Positions 10,450 through 21,956 of a stretch of 64,000 nt of DNA are shown piece by piece (the first letter of the stretch is position 1; each line of letters begins with the position of its first letter). The stretch covers positions 11,915,485-11,979,484 of the forward strand of contig JAKSZU010000011.1 in the NCBI GenBank assembly GCA_026018925.1, in the 5' to 3' direction. The notes under the pieces are model-generated. The model was not told the origin of the DNA. It saw only the letters and a program-made list of their open reading frames with translations, and ran no database searches. The DNA comes from Tupaia tana. Lineage: Eukaryota; Chordata; Mammalia; Scandentia; Tupaiidae. Position numbers and translations under genes: made by a program.

Positions 10450-10670
10450 TGGGGGGTGCTTGTTATGTGCCAGGCAGTGCTGTACATTCTGTAGTATACA
10501 TGTTTAACCCTCACAACGTTCCAAAGAGATAGATGCTATTCTTACCCCATTAACAATATGAGAAAACAGAAGTACAGAAAATGTAATGTATATAAGTAGC
10601 TAAATAAAGATAGACCTGGAATTTGATTTTTCTTTTCTTTTCTTTTCTTTTCCTTTCTTTCTGTTTCTTT

Positions 10671-10706
<36 letters not shown>

Positions 10707-10995
10707 GTTTTTGCCATAGGAAAGAGACAGAGAGAGGAGAAATGAGAAATCACCCCCCTACACACCCGCTGAGGGAACGGCCATGCCACAGTCCTTTCTC
10801 CTCCACTCTCATCTCACGATTTAGGGCACATACTCACATGTACCTAGTGTGTTTCAAGCCACTGGGTCCAGGACTGGAACCATGGTCGGTCATGTAGGAG
10901 TCCAGCACCTTAACCACAATGCCATCTGCTGGCTCCCTAGACCTGGAATTTGAACCTAGATCATCTGAATCCTGCTTTTAACCACAATTAAGAAC
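10450..10995 (-). mobile_element. MIR SINE split by tSINE-A
   Basis: Antisense MIR: tatgtgccaggcagtgctgt before the insertion (10450-10626) and atttgaacctagatcatctg after it (10941-10995). Confidence 0.8.
10627..10937 (-). mobile_element. tSINE-A, diverged, long T run
   Basis: Starts with TTTTC repeats and a long T run, then ggtttttgccatagg. The CT-run section is shortened. The TSD tagacctggaatttga is a perfect 16 bp at 10611-10626 and 10938-10953. Confidence 0.95.
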
Positions 10996-11062
10996 ACAGA
11001 TGAACTTAGTGGCAAGATGAGACATAATGGGTTTTGATTGGTTTATTTATCAAGGATAAAAG

Positions 11063-11248
11063 GGGCCAGCAGGTGGCATGGTGGTTAAAGCGACTGGACT
11101 CTCACATGACTGAGCGCAGTTAGAGTCCCAGACCTGGCAGCTTGCTTTCTCACTTTCCTTCTTTCTCTGTCTCTCTCTGGCCACCTTCAAAAAATCAAAT
11201 AATGACAATGAATTAAAAAGAAATAAAATAGTTCTTTTAAAAAAAAAA
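11063..11248 (+). mobile_element. tSINE-B
   Basis: The head gggccagcaggtggcatggt is followed by tggccaccttcaaaaaatca and an A-rich tail. Confidence 0.9.
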
Positions 11249-11289
11249 GAAATAGAAAAGAAGAAATGTGTCAAAGGACACAATCAAAC

Positions 11290-11526
11290 CTAGTTGCGAG
11301 GCCTAGTGGTTAAAGGAGCTGAATCGCACATAGCCAACCGTGGTTTGAATCCTGGCCCCAGTGGCTTGAACAGTACGCTGGGCACATGCACATGCATGCC
11401 CCAAATCTCGACAGGATGGAGAAGCAGAGAAGGGGTTGCAAAGTGACCCATTATGGGAGGGTGCTCTCTCTCCTCTCTCTGTCTGGCAAGCACACATACC
11501 CACTGGCAATTAAAACAAAAGAAGAA
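11290..11526 (+). mobile_element. tSINE-C
   Basis: The head is followed by gccccaaatctcgacaggat, a short CT run and ccactggcaattaaaac. Confidence 0.85.
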
Positions 11527-11776
11527 AGAAAAATGCAAATCAAAACCACAACTCTCACCTCATACTCATCAGTATGGCAACTACCAGAAAATACTAGGCG
11601 CTGACAAGGATGTGGGAAGACTGGAACGTTTGTGCACTGTTGCTGGTGATGTGAAATGATGCAGCCACTATGGAAAACGGTATGACAGTTCTTCAAAAAG
11701 TTAAAAGTAGAATTACCATATGACCCAGAAATTCCTCTTTCGGATATATGCCCAAAAGAAATTAAAACAGAATCTT

Positions 11777-12443
<667 letters not shown>

Positions 12444-12689
12444 TTAAAGCAGAATCTTGAAGAGATACGCGTACACTCCCGTCCATAGCAGCATGATTTG
12501 TAATAGCCCAGAGAAGAACACAGCCCAAGAGTCTATTGAGGAATGACAGATAAGCAAAAAGGTGGCTTATCTACACAACAAAACAGGATTCGGCCTTAGG
12601 AAGGACAGGAAGGAAATTCTGTAATATGCCACAAAGTGGATGAACTTTGAGGGCATTGTGCTAAGTAAATTATGCCAGTCACAAAAAAA

Positions 12690-12925
12690 AAACACCAGGT
12701 CAGAGGGTGGTGCCATGTGGAGAGGCTGACCCACAGGGGAAGCTTCCAGGTTTTCACCTAGAGACTTCTAAACGTGCCAGGCATTCACGTGCCTGTGATC
12801 AGGGGCTGGCTGAAGCTGAGGACGAATCGTACCATGAAGACCCTATTGAGGTGCCCATCTCTGTCCCTCTCTCTCTGCTAGTCTTTCTCATTCGTGGAAG
12901 AAATAAACTTCTTAAAAAAATACTA
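12690..12925 (+). mobile_element. tSINE-D
   Basis: Contains agaggctgacccacagggga, gggctggctgaagctgagga and a CT run, ending gaagaaataaacttctt. Confidence 0.85.
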
Positions 12926-12929
12926 TGTT

Positions 12930-13105
12930 GGGGCTGGCAGGTGGTGTGGTGGTTAAAGGCGCTGGACTCCCACGTGGGCAACCACAGTTTGAGTCTTGGA
13001 TCTGGTGGATTGCTTTCTCACTTTCCCTCTCTCTCTCTCTGTCTCTCCCTGGTCAAATGAAAAAATAATACTAAAGTTAAATAAAATCATTCTCTTGTAA
13101 GAAAA
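12930..13105 (+). mobile_element. tSINE-B
   Basis: The head ggggctggcaggtggtgtgg leads to tggtcaaatgaaaaaataat. It is inserted next to the preceding tSINE-D within L1. Confidence 0.9.
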
Positions 13106-13250
13106 GAAAAGATGTCATTCCACTTATATGAGATGTTTAAAATGATAGAGACGGAAAGTAGAATGGTAGTTGCCAGGGACAGGCAGCAAATGGAGGGCTG
13201 TTGATTAATGAGTATGTTGTTTCAACTTTACAAAATGAAAAGTGTTCTGA

Positions 13251-13522
13251 GACCAGCCCCGTAGCCCGTGGTCAAGGGAGCTGGATCCCACATGGCTGAC
13301 CACAGTTCGAATCCCAGTCCTGGCAACTTGAAAAACATGCCGGGCACAAGTGTGTGTACCCCAAATTTTAATGGGGTAAAGAAGTGGCAGAAGAAAAATT
13401 GGAGCGTGACCAAACCCTATTGGAGGGGTGCTTCTCTCTCTGGCAAGTACATACAGCCAGCGACAATAAAAAAGAAATCTCTGGCTCTCTCTCTCTCCTC
13501 TCTTAAAAAAATATTTTAAAAA
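13251..13522 (+). mobile_element. tSINE-C
   Basis: The head ccagccccgtagcccgtggt is followed by the B box agttcgaatcc and ccccaaattttaatggggta. An extra CT-rich run lies in the 3' tail. Confidence 0.85.
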
Positions 13523-13527
13523 AGAAG

Positions 13528-13798
13528 AAAAGTGCCAGACAGTGGTGCCACAGTAACACAGAGCTCCGTGGTGGCTGGACTCACAGGGCAAGTCTGGGTT
13601 CACATCCCGAGACCGCCTTGTACCCTGGGAGTGCATACATGCCCACAGTCCAGGCTGACTGAGGCTGGAGATACGGCAGGGCAGGAGAGCTCTGTTGAGG
13701 TTCTGTCTCTTTCTCTCCACACCATCTCTCTATGTCTCCCTCTCCTCCTCTCTCTCTCATTTTATAAATAAATAAATAAGCTTTTTAAACGTATTTAT
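13528..13798 (+). mobile_element. tSINE-D
   Basis: Contains ggttcacatcccgagaccgc, cagtccaggctgactgaggc, a CT run and ataaataaataagcttttta. Confidence 0.85.
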
Positions 13799-13804
13799 TT
13801 TAAA

Positions 13805-14080
13805 AGGGGCTGCCCCATGGCACAGTGTAAACGCACTGCTCCAGAGAAGCCACATACCACATAGTAACCCCAGTTGGAGTCCCTGGCCCAGTCGGCCTGA
13901 AATATGCTGAGCACCCACATGAGTGCCCAAGAACTGACAGGCGGGAGGACTGGAGGAAAGAGACCCCAGTGTGACCAGGCCCTGTCGAGGGAGCTCATCT
14001 CTCTCCTTCTCCCCTACATCCCTGTTGTGCATGTGCACACGTTCTATCATGAATAAAGAAAAGAAAAAGATTTAAAAGAA
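13805..14080 (+). mobile_element. tSINE-D, diverged
   Basis: The head ggggctgccccatggcacag is followed by agaagccacataccacatag and tcatgaataaagaaaagaaa. It is a second D-like element directly downstream of the first. Confidence 0.65.
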
Positions 14081-14968
14081 GCAGCAGGAATGACAAATAA
14101 CTGACTGGGAATTATGGCAGTAAAAGAATACTCCAAAACTCCCCTGCTAGTCCATGGAGCGAGGACAGTCTCAGCTCCAGGTGGGGACCAAGCTACTGTA
14201 AGATACAGTGCCTGTCCCTGCCCCACCCCTCCACCCCATCCCCCGCCTGCCTTAACTGAGGCCTACTTTCTTACCCACCAACTCAATAGTTCTTTAAGAC
14301 CCACTGAATCCTTACCTTCTCCGAGAGGTCCCTTCCAGATTCCCTCCTGCTCCGTTACCACCTCAGTCTTGGACTACCGGGCCCAGTCTCACCTCCCTGC
14401 TTGAGGCTGAATGGGCTGATACTCTCCACCCACTTGAGAGCTGAGCTGTGAAACTGACCGTACCCTCTCAGCCTCTCTGTCCTTTATGACTTAGGAGTAG
14501 GAGCCAGATAAGGTCCTTGTAGAAATGTAAAGTGCCGGGTCTTATGGACACTTGAAGACAACAGATTTGAAGATAATGATACCTTTGAAGATAACAGATC
14601 CAGAATGACTACAAGTGTTCTTTGTGTGGTGGAATGACAGACTAAATGTTTCTGTATTCTCATTCTTCTCTCAAATGTCCTGCAGTGATTTTGTGTAATA
14701 TTATTTCATATTTAAAAAAAAAAAAAAAAAACAAGAAAACAAAAAACAAAACTACACTCTCCTCAAAACAAAGCAAAAATGAAAATGTAATGAAAATGTA
14801 GCATAGTGCCTGGCATTGAATGGCCTCACCAAATGATCATTTGATCTCCTTAGCCCTCAAAGCAAGTTTGATTTTGGGGTGGGTGGAGCTGGGGTGTGTG
14901 GGGGTGGGGTGGGAGAAGTCAGGAGTTTAGTGAAAACTATACACACTTTCTATATTTTCCCCATTAAA
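14081..14968. other. low-repeat block with poly(A) stretch
   Basis: Nothing recognised apart from an A-rich run at 14713-14750 and a G-rich stretch at 14875-14915. The frame at 14114-14404 has no recognisable domain. Confidence 0.45.
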
Positions 14969-14970
14969 TA

Positions 14971-15047
14971 GCAAGTTGTCTGAAAAATCATGATGCATTT
15001 TTGCACAGGAAAACAGAAAATACAACGTGACTTTTCCGACAACCCAA
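14971..15047. mobile_element. palindromic mariner-like MITE, copy 1
   Basis: A short element flanked by TA on both sides (14969-14970 and 15048-15049). The left arm agttgtctgaaaaatcatga pairs with the right arm gtgacttttccgacaaccca. A spacer of about 30 bases separates them. There is no coding capacity. A second copy lies at 20213-20295. Confidence 0.75.
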
Positions 15048-15128
15048 TATTTGAGCACACAAGCAAACACAGATCAACACATCTCTTTGGTATGTGAGTA
15101 TTTTAAGATAAGAAGGTGAACGGATAGG

Positions 15129-15418
15129 TTGTCCCCATAGCGCAGTGGTTAAGCCTTGTGCGAAGGGAGCTGGATCCCCACATGACCGACAATGGTTCAA
15201 ATCCTGGCCCTGGTGGCTTGAGAAAAAAACACTGGCCATGTGTGCAGGTGTGTATGTGTGCCCCAAATCCCGACAGGGTGGAGAAATGGAGAAAAGGGAC
15301 CATGGTGTGACTGTGTCCCAGAAGGGGGTACTTTACTCTCTCTGTCTCTCTGTCTCTCTGTCTCTCTCTCTCGTTAGAGCCCATACCCTCTGGCAAAAAA
15401 ATAAAGAAAAAAAAAAGA
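15129..15418 (+). mobile_element. tSINE-C, full length
   Basis: The head gttgtccccatagcgcagtg is followed by gccccaaatcccgacagggt, a long CT run and ccctctggcaaaaaaataaa. Confidence 0.9.
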
Positions 15419-15419
15419 A

Positions 15420-16437
15420 TGAATGAGCCAATAAATGCAGAAGTCTATGAAGCTAAAGCAATAGAATCCCTTCCTATGCCCCAGCATCACTGTACATCAC
15501 TGGGTAGCAGAAGGCAAGGCCACGCAGTACCAGAGAGAACCATGCCACAACCAAGGTCCACCCCAGTCCCCAGAATGCGCGAGCTGCCAGCACACCCCAG
15601 AGAGGTCCTGGGCACATCCTCAGCTTACCTGCTTTCTCCTGGGAGGGACCCAAGGGTACCACCAGGACCAACAAGAGCTAATTCAGGAAAAAAAATCATT
15701 CTGGGCACTCACCTCCGGGAAGGTGTGGGGAGGAGGAAGGAGGATGGGGTGAAGGGGATGGGGTTGCAAAGAAAATTTCCTCCTGAATGAAAATTCCTCT
15801 CTGGTGCCAGGAACAAGCTGGGAATTCCCAGAATATTTCCTTTTGTTTTTTCCTCTTTAGCCTCCATGCCCTTCCCAAGAACCTGGCATCTAACAAAAGC
15901 TGCCAAAATTATGTTTTCAAATGTTATGCAAATTACCTCCCACCCCTGCCTCCGCAGGGAGAAGCAGTGGGTGGGCAGAGGAAGAGAAAGGAGGTTGGGC
16001 AGAATCTAGAAGGCAGCTAGTCAGGGAGCAGGGGCTCAGCCATCTATTACTATGTCTCCCCAACATAAAGTGTGGACTGGGGGAGGGAGTTAGGGGTGCT
16101 GCTGCCCGGATCACCCAATTGATGTCACTCGGCTATTAGAATTTCTGGAGAGGAGAGTCAAAGTGGGTTTGTTTATTTCCAGGCACGACTCCTGGTAATG
16201 ATTAACACAGGGCTACACCCCGCCACCGCTGGGACACTGGCTTACTGCCATCCAGGACAAAGAAGGAAGGAAGTGGCGGCTAAGAGTTCTAGGACGCCGT
16301 TTACAGACTTCGTCCTGTACTGAAAAGTTTGGAGTGCTCTTAGGACTAAGGGGTAGGAGAAATGGTCCATTCCAAAGCCTGTGTGCCCTTCCCTTGTCAA
16401 TCCCCAAGGGTAGTAATAATAATTGTAACCACCACTG
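15420..16437. other. low-repeat block, nothing recognised
   Basis: About 1 kb without recognisable transposons. An octamer-type atgcaaat lies at 15927-15934 and a forkhead-like tgtttatttcc near 16170. These motifs are common and no regulatory element is claimed. Confidence 0.4.
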
Positions 16438-16605
16438 GGTCCAGATGGGGGCGCTGCCGTAAAACGCATGGCTCTTCGAAGCTGACCCACATGGCGAGGT
16501 TCCAGGTTCACATCCAGAGGCTTCCCTGAGCATACCAGGCTTGTGTGTGCCCATTATCTAGGGCTGTCTGAGGCTGGGGGTGACAATCCGGATAAAATGC
16601 AGATC
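16438..16605 (+). mobile_element. tSINE-D
   Basis: Contains ggtccagatgggggcgctgc, gctgacccacatggcgaggt and gggctgtctgaggctggggg. The 3' CT run is lost. Confidence 0.8.
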
Positions 16606-16611
16606 ATAGGC

Positions 16612-16712
16612 TCGCGTGCATGCAGGCTACATGCTTCAGAGGTCCCAGGATGTGAACCCAGGCCTGTTCTCACGTGGGTCCAGTTACGTTACTGCTGTGC
16701 CACGGATACACC
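16612..16712 (-). mobile_element. tSINE-D fragment, opposite orientation
   Basis: gatgtgaacccaggcctgtt and cacgtgggtccagttacgtt are the reverse of the D head. It faces the preceding D copy, giving an inverted pair. Confidence 0.7.
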
Positions 16713-16759
16713 TGGTCCGTATCCTCCACACCTTTCTAAGCTTTGCACTCTCCTTACAA

Positions 16760-16905
16760 CTCTTTTGTACCCGTTTTATAGGGGCAGAAACAGAGGTTAA
16801 AATCTGCCCAGGGCCACACTGTAGAAAGGGAGGGAGCCTGGATTTGAACCTAAGGTGGAAATCTGGAGCACTGCATTGTGGACAGAAGTCTGACTGCTTT
16901 TTCCT
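16760..16905 (-). mobile_element. MIR SINE
   Basis: The antisense MIR core is ggggcagaaacagaggttaa, gcccagggccacactgt and cctggatttgaacctaagg. Confidence 0.85.
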
Positions 16906-17079
16906 ATTTTTCCAAAGTCCTTTCTAGAGGGCCAAGGGGAGTCGTGCCCACAGATGTTGACAGGCCATTTTGGCCCATTAGTAACAGGATTCTTCCTACC
17001 TCCTGCCCTTGGCATAGTGTTGGAGTATCTTTGTGATGTATAGTAAGCCTCCTTATCACTGTTAAAGCACATTCCTTTT

Positions 17080-17347
17080 TTTTTTTTTTTTTTTCTTTTT
17101 TGGAGAGGTTTTTGCTATAGGGCGCGTGCGCTCACCAGACAGAGAGAGAGAGACAGAGAGACAGAAAGCAGGAAATCACCCCCCAGGAGGGATGGCCACG
17201 CCGCAATCCCTTCTCCTCTATTCTCCTCTTGGGATCTTGGGCACGCACATGCGCCCGGCGTGAGTTTAAGCCACCGGGTCCGGGATGCGAACCGCGGTCA
17301 ACTACGCGGGAGTCCAGCGACATAGCCATTACGCTAACTGCTGGTCC
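17080..17347 (-). mobile_element. tSINE-A, full length
   Basis: The TSD cacattcctttt is at 17068-17079 and 17348-17359. The B box in sense is ggttcgcatcc, with C at the usually invariant A position. Confidence 0.95.
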
Positions 17348-17399
17348 CACATTCCTTTTTGATCTCAGCAACCTCCCTTTTCCAATCACTACCCTAAAA

Positions 17400-17660
17400 A
17401 CTGCAAACCCATCTATAACCTACAAGCCCCCCCTTCCACATGTCCTGCCTTTTTTGGACCAGACCCAATGAAAAACTTCTCGCTAAATTCCAAACTCTGT
17501 CTCTCACTCTCAAATAAAAGGAGCCCCTGTACTTGACTACCCCAAGAGAAAGGCATGTTTTGCCTCCTCTCCGGGCCTAGGTCACTCATATTCTGCTTGG
17601 AAATAAACCACATTAATTATTAAGTGTTCATTTTTTAGAGTTGGTTCCTTTCTGTTGACA
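17400..17660 (+). mobile_element. possible old LTR fragment
   Basis: The polyadenylation-like ggaaataaacc (17600-17611) and the general layout (gagaaaggcatgttttgcct, then a ttggttcctttc end) look like an endogenous retroviral LTR. I cannot name the family. Confidence 0.35.
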
Positions 17661-18619
17661 ATACTCTGCTGTCTCTCAACTAACAGGATGGCAAGGAGGA
17701 TGGAGAGAACCCCAACCTGGCAGCCCTCCAGCCCTCTCAGAAGACTCCTGTCCACGCCCTGCTTGATCCGGACTTCAGGCTCCCTTAGGGCCGTTGTGGA
17801 TTGGTTCTCTTACCCAGAAACTCTTGGGGTTGCGGTCAGTCCCCGCTTCTCCCTGTCACATTCACATCCCCACCTACTGGGCTCTGGGGCCTCAAAGCAG
17901 GGGCCCATGGCCGGTTGATTTTCTGGGGATTGTGCTGACTCACAGATGCAGCTTGAGCAGAACCCTCCACTCCCACCCTAAGCGCCCCACCCTGAGGCCT
18001 GGCTTTCTCATGGAGGTCCCTAGTGGGGCAGCTCCAGCCCCTCCTCCAGGCAGGCACAAGCTGCAGAATGGACACTGACAATCCTTCTGCATTTGGGAGA
18101 AAGTGCGCTCCACCTCCCAATCGCACACATGCCCAAACACCCAAGAGCTCTTTATTTCCTGCGGATCACAATGGCTTTCCTTATCTGACAGAAGAACAAA
18201 GTCTTTTTAAATCCTCGCCTGCACAATCCTCCCCAGCCTATTTCCAGGCACTTATGAGAGTCCCTTTCATTACCATTGGCTCCTCTGTCTGCCCGCAGTG
18301 TTGCAAGGCTTTTCTTTAACCACTCTTTCTTCTCCCCTGCAGCTCGGACTTGCACTTCTCAGACCCCTGTTGCTCTTTTCTGCTTTACTCTCCCCTCTCC
18401 CGTCCTTCCTTTCATAGTTAAGATGGATGTCTGCCCAGCAGGCTCTGAAGTTTCCGGGTATGGTTCTTTCATTGTCAGCCTGCCTTATCTGCAGTATTTT
18501 AACGGTAGCACCCTGAGGGAGGTTCTGTCTTCTCACTCCTCAGACCTGGAATGCTGCTTTCTGATGCATTGGGCCTGCTCATAGTGAATAAATATAGGTT
18601 CTTCCATTGGTTTACTTCT
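17661..18619. other. low-repeat block, nothing recognised
   Basis: Open frames occur on both strands (for example 17655-17918 and 18276-18584) but without recognisable domains. Pyrimidine tracts followed by cag near 18342 are not matched by usable donors. Confidence 0.4.
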
Positions 18620-18760
18620 TTGTTCAGTTTTTCCTCCTTGACCAGACTGTCAACTCCCTGAGAATGGGTGCCCTCCCTGCCATGTTCAATCCTACATCCC
18701 TAGTACCTGGGGCAGGGGCAAGCACACAGCAATAGCTGGGTAAATACGGACTTACAGAAT
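18620..18760 (+). mobile_element. L2 LINE 3' end
   Basis: gaccagactgtcaactccct, catccctagtacctggggca and gctgggtaaatac follow the L2 3' consensus. Confidence 0.8.
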
Positions 18761-18764
18761 TTGT

Positions 18765-18835
18765 TAAATCCTCTCTGTGAAATGGTTTGCCAACAGTATC
18801 TACCTCGGGGTTACTGGGGGGAAGAAATGAGCACA
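18765..18835 (+). mobile_element. MIR fragment
   Basis: aaatggtttgccaacagtat and ctacctcggggttactgg match the MIR 3' half. Confidence 0.6.
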
Positions 18836-18855
18836 CATAAAGAATCTAGAGGTGG

Positions 18856-18968
18856 GGGCTGGCAGGTGGCATGGTGGTTAAGATGCTGGACTCCCACATG
18901 CTGACCGCAGTTCAAGTCCTGGACCTGGCGACTTGCTTTCTCATTTTCTCTCTAATCAAATTTAAAAA
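18856..18968 (+). mobile_element. tSINE-B with microsatellite tail
   Basis: The head gggggctggcaggtggcatg leads to tctaatcaaatttaaaaaga. The TSD aaagaatctag (18839-18849) and aaagaacctag (19092-19102) encloses both the SINE and the TA/CA tract, so the microsatellite grew from the tail. Confidence 0.9.
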
Positions 18969-19027
18969 GAATATATATATACATATACATACATATATAT
19001 ATATACATATATATATATATACACATA

Positions 19028-19078
<51 letters not shown>

Positions 19079-19080
19079 TT
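18969..19080. repeat. (TA)n/(CA)n microsatellite
   Basis: Mixed TATACA and CA repeats form the expanded tail of the preceding tSINE-B. Confidence 0.95.
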
Positions 19081-19109
19081 AAAAAAAGAAGAAAGAACCT
19101 AGCACTATG

Positions 19110-19504
19110 GGGACCAGCAAATGGCATAATGGTTATATCACTGGACTCCCAAGTAGTCGACTGCGATTCGAGTCCCAGACCTTGTGTCTTGAAACTCATG
19201 CCGGGTACATGTGTGTGCCTGCCAAGAATCCTGAGAGGAGAATGGAAAAGAAGGGATTGCAGGGATCAGCAGTTGGCGTAATGGCTGTCACTGGACTCCC
19301 ACATAGTCGACTGCAGTTCGAGTCCCGGACCTGGTGAATTAAACTCACGCCAGGCACATGTGCGTGCGTGCCCAAGATCCTGAGAGGAGAATGGAGGAGA
19401 AGGGATTGCGGCATGGCCATCTCCCTGGGGGGGTGATTTCTCGCTTTCTATCTCTCTGCCTCTCTCTGTCTTTCTGGCGAGTGCACGCGCCCTATAGCAA
19501 AAAA

Positions 19505-19543
<39 letters not shown>

Positions 19544-19659
19544 GATTGCAGTGGTTGGGGGCGGGGGGTGTGATTTCTCACGTTCTCTCTCTCTGTTTCT
19601 CTCTGGCGAGTGCATGCTTTCTAAAGCAAAAATCTCTTAAAGAAAAAAAAAAAAAAGAC
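19110..19659 (+). mobile_element. older tSINE-A split by a younger copy
   Basis: The pieces 19110-19262 and 19540-19659 form one element. The outer TSD cctagcactatg is perfect at 19098-19109 and 19660-19671. Confidence 0.9.
19263..19539 (+). mobile_element. tSINE-A nested in tSINE-A
   Basis: A full copy with about 35 A at the end. The TSD is aagggattgcag (19251-19262) and aggggattgcag (19540-19551). Confidence 0.9.
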
Positions 19660-19671
19660 CCTAGCACTATG

Positions 19672-20210
19672 TAAATGTTCAGTAAGCATTAGCTAAGACC
19701 ACCAGTATCCACTCTACACACCTGGTATGCAGGAGGGGCATGAAGCTGGGAAGGACAGAATCCCAGTGAGGCAGCCCCCTAAACTGCAATGGAGAGACAG
19801 GAGAGGGGCCGTAGGACCCCTAGGACCAGAGCACTTATCTCCACCTGGGAGAACAGAAAAGACCAAACTGGGTCCTGAGAGTAACTAGGAGATCGCTAGA
19901 TGAGAAGAGGGAGAGGGCATTTCAGGCATATGACTGAAGTGCAGGGAGGGAGGCTGAGGCGAGGCTGGAAGAGTACTCTCAGACTAGACTGAAAGCCAAG
20001 TACGTTTCAATTGGTGTGTGATTTCAATCCAGTAAAAGGAGCTGTCCACTTAGGGACTACCTCAAAATATCTCTACATTAGAGTCTCCCTTTCCTGGCCT
20101 CATCTCAAGACTCAAGGGAAAAGTCACTTTTTCTAAGCCTGTTTTCCAAAATTGATGTGTTAGCAACTATTTTTAAGGTACACATTGGCATAGAGCTTAA
20201 GATTATTATT
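19672..20210. other. low-repeat sequence
   Basis: The part around 19870-19990 (agaagagggagagggcattt) has the look of a very old dispersed repeat, but I cannot assign it. No gene is seen. Confidence 0.4.
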
Positions 20211-20212
20211 TA

Positions 20213-20295
20213 TTGGGTTGTCAGAAAAGTCATGATGCAGTTTTGCATAGAAAAACATAGAAAAAAATACATCATGACTTTTCTAACAACACAAT
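20213..20295. mobile_element. palindromic mariner-like MITE, copy 2
   Basis: The left arm ttgggttgtcagaaaagtca and the right arm tgacttttctaacaacacaa are near-perfect inverted complements. TA precedes the left end (20211-20212). It shares arms and the central gcatagaaaaacatagaaaa with copy 1. Confidence 0.8.
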
Positions 20296-20388
20296 GAAGA
20301 AGACCTTAGAGGCTACAGAGTGAAGCTTCCAGTCAATGCCATATAACTAGACCACTAACCACGTGGTCTGTAATTTGCTAAGCCTGCT

Positions 20389-20662
20389 TTTTTTTTTTTT
20401 TTTTTTTTTTGAGAGGTTTTTTGCTATAGGGCACGTGCGCTCGCCAGACAGACAGAGAGAGACAGAGAGACAGAAAGCGAGAAATCACCCCCCAGGGGGG
20501 ATGGTCACGCCGCAATCCCTTCACCTCCATTCTCCTCTCGGGATCTTGGTCACTCACGCACATGCACCCGGCGTGAGTTTTAAGCCACCGGGTCCGGGAC
20601 GCGAACCGCAGTCGACTACATGGGAGTCCAGTGACATAGCCATTACGCTAACTGCTGGTTCC
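20389..20662 (-). mobile_element. tSINE-A1 (young haplotype)
   Basis: An antisense full-length copy with gggaacc head, gcgtcc B box, ttaaaactc and tgaccatcc. Flanking ctaagcctgctttt and ccaagcctactgctttt suggest the TSD. Confidence 0.95.
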
Positions 20663-20716
20663 CCAAGCCTACTGCTTTTCAAATTAACAACAGCCTCTTG
20701 AAATAGTCTCAATAAT

Positions 20717-20860
20717 TCACGGATTCAACAAATATTTAATAAGCATCTACTGTGCACAAAGCACTATTCTGGGGTTTCAAAAAATAAAAACAAAAAAACA
20801 CCAAACAAATACAGTCAGAAACCCATGCTCTTGTGGAGCTCAATTATAGGGATGGGTAAT
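20717..20860 (-). mobile_element. L2 LINE 3' end
   Basis: attcaacaaatatttaataa, gcatctactgtgcacaaagc and catgctcttgtggagctcaa match the reverse of the L2 3' end. Confidence 0.75.
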
Positions 20861-20880
20861 TTTTAACTTGAAACTTATAG

Positions 20881-21153
20881 GGACCAGCAGATGGGATAGT
20901 GGTTACATCACTGGACTCCCCACATGACCAACCATGGTTCGAGTCCCAGAGCTGGCAGCTTGAAACGCACACCAAGTGCGTGTGTGTGCATGCCCCAAAT
21001 CCTGACAGAAGAATGGAGGGAAAGGGGTTGCGGTGTGGTCGCCCCCCCCCCCCCTTAGGGGTGATTTCTCACTTTCTGACTCTGTCTCTGTCTCTCCTGT
21101 GAGCACATGCACCCTATAGCAAACATCTCTCTCTAAAATAGACAAACAAACAA
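20881..21153 (+). mobile_element. tSINE-A, older
   Basis: The head ggaccagcagatgggatagt is followed by a C-run at 21043-21054. The tail has CAAA repeats. The TSD is aaacttatag (20871-20880) and aaacttatat (21154-21163). Confidence 0.9.
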
Positions 21154-21163
21154 AAACTTATAT

Positions 21164-21480
21164 AGGTATATGTGAGGTTTTGCTGCAACAATATCTTGGG
21201 TTTCTCTTAGAGGTATTTAATACATCAATTATATAAGCCAAGAGTTATTTGGGGTAGGAGAAGTTAGAAAATCTCAAATAGAAATATGGCTGGATAAATC
21301 CTTCCATCAGCCCATTTCCCCATGTCTAGCTTCCTAGTCTTGGTTCTATCCGAGTTCAGTCTGTAAGATTCATAGTCTTGTCTTCTTGTTCTTCACCCAT
21401 ATCTCTCAGCCAAGCACTGGCAGACCATACCATTAAGGATGTGTTCTGAACAAGTACCAGAGAATTTAACAACTAAGGTG
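21164..21480. other. low-repeat sequence, nothing recognised
   Basis: AT-rich, without identifiable repeat or gene. Confidence 0.45.
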
Positions 21481-21489
21481 TAAACGATG

Positions 21490-21890
21490 AGGACATTTAT
21501 TGGAAGTGGCCTCAGTGTTTGTTTGGCAGACTAACGGTGTCACCTTGGCTCCTTTTCACCTTCCTACTCTTCTGTTCATAGTGTGTTGGCTTGGGGCAGC
21601 AAGTCTCAGGGTGGCTGCCCCACTGTGGACATCACTTCTGCATTCAAGATGGGATCAAAGAGAGAAAGGCAGCATCTCAACCTGCCTCCTGTGCCCGGAA
21701 GAACAAATTTCCCAGAAGCATCTAGTGGAGTTCCACTTTCCCTCATTGGCCCGGGTTGGGTCATACGATTTCATCTAACTCAAGGAAAACTGAAGAATTC
21801 CGTATGGCCATTTGCAGCTTCCGGAGCTGGAGGTAACAGGAGACCAAAGGAGGGCCAGGAATGGCTTTTGTAGGCAAACAACAGTGTCTG
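21490..21890 (+). mobile_element. old dispersed repeat, family not named (copy 1)
   Basis: Shares phrases with 45540-45790 and 49340-49470: a cattggccc..ggtcat block and an aggcaaacaacagtgtctgc terminus. A 92-codon open frame here (21500-21778) is read through the repeat and is not called. Confidence 0.5.
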
Positions 21891-21956
21891 CTGGAAGAGC
21901 CTTCACAGACAAAATACGTCAGGCTGAGGCTTGCTCCAGCCTACTTAGGCTGAAAA

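Noticed and set aside
13205-13720. 171-codon minus-strand frame
   Set aside because: It lies entirely across sense tSINE-C and tSINE-D copies and L1 3' UTR read in antisense.
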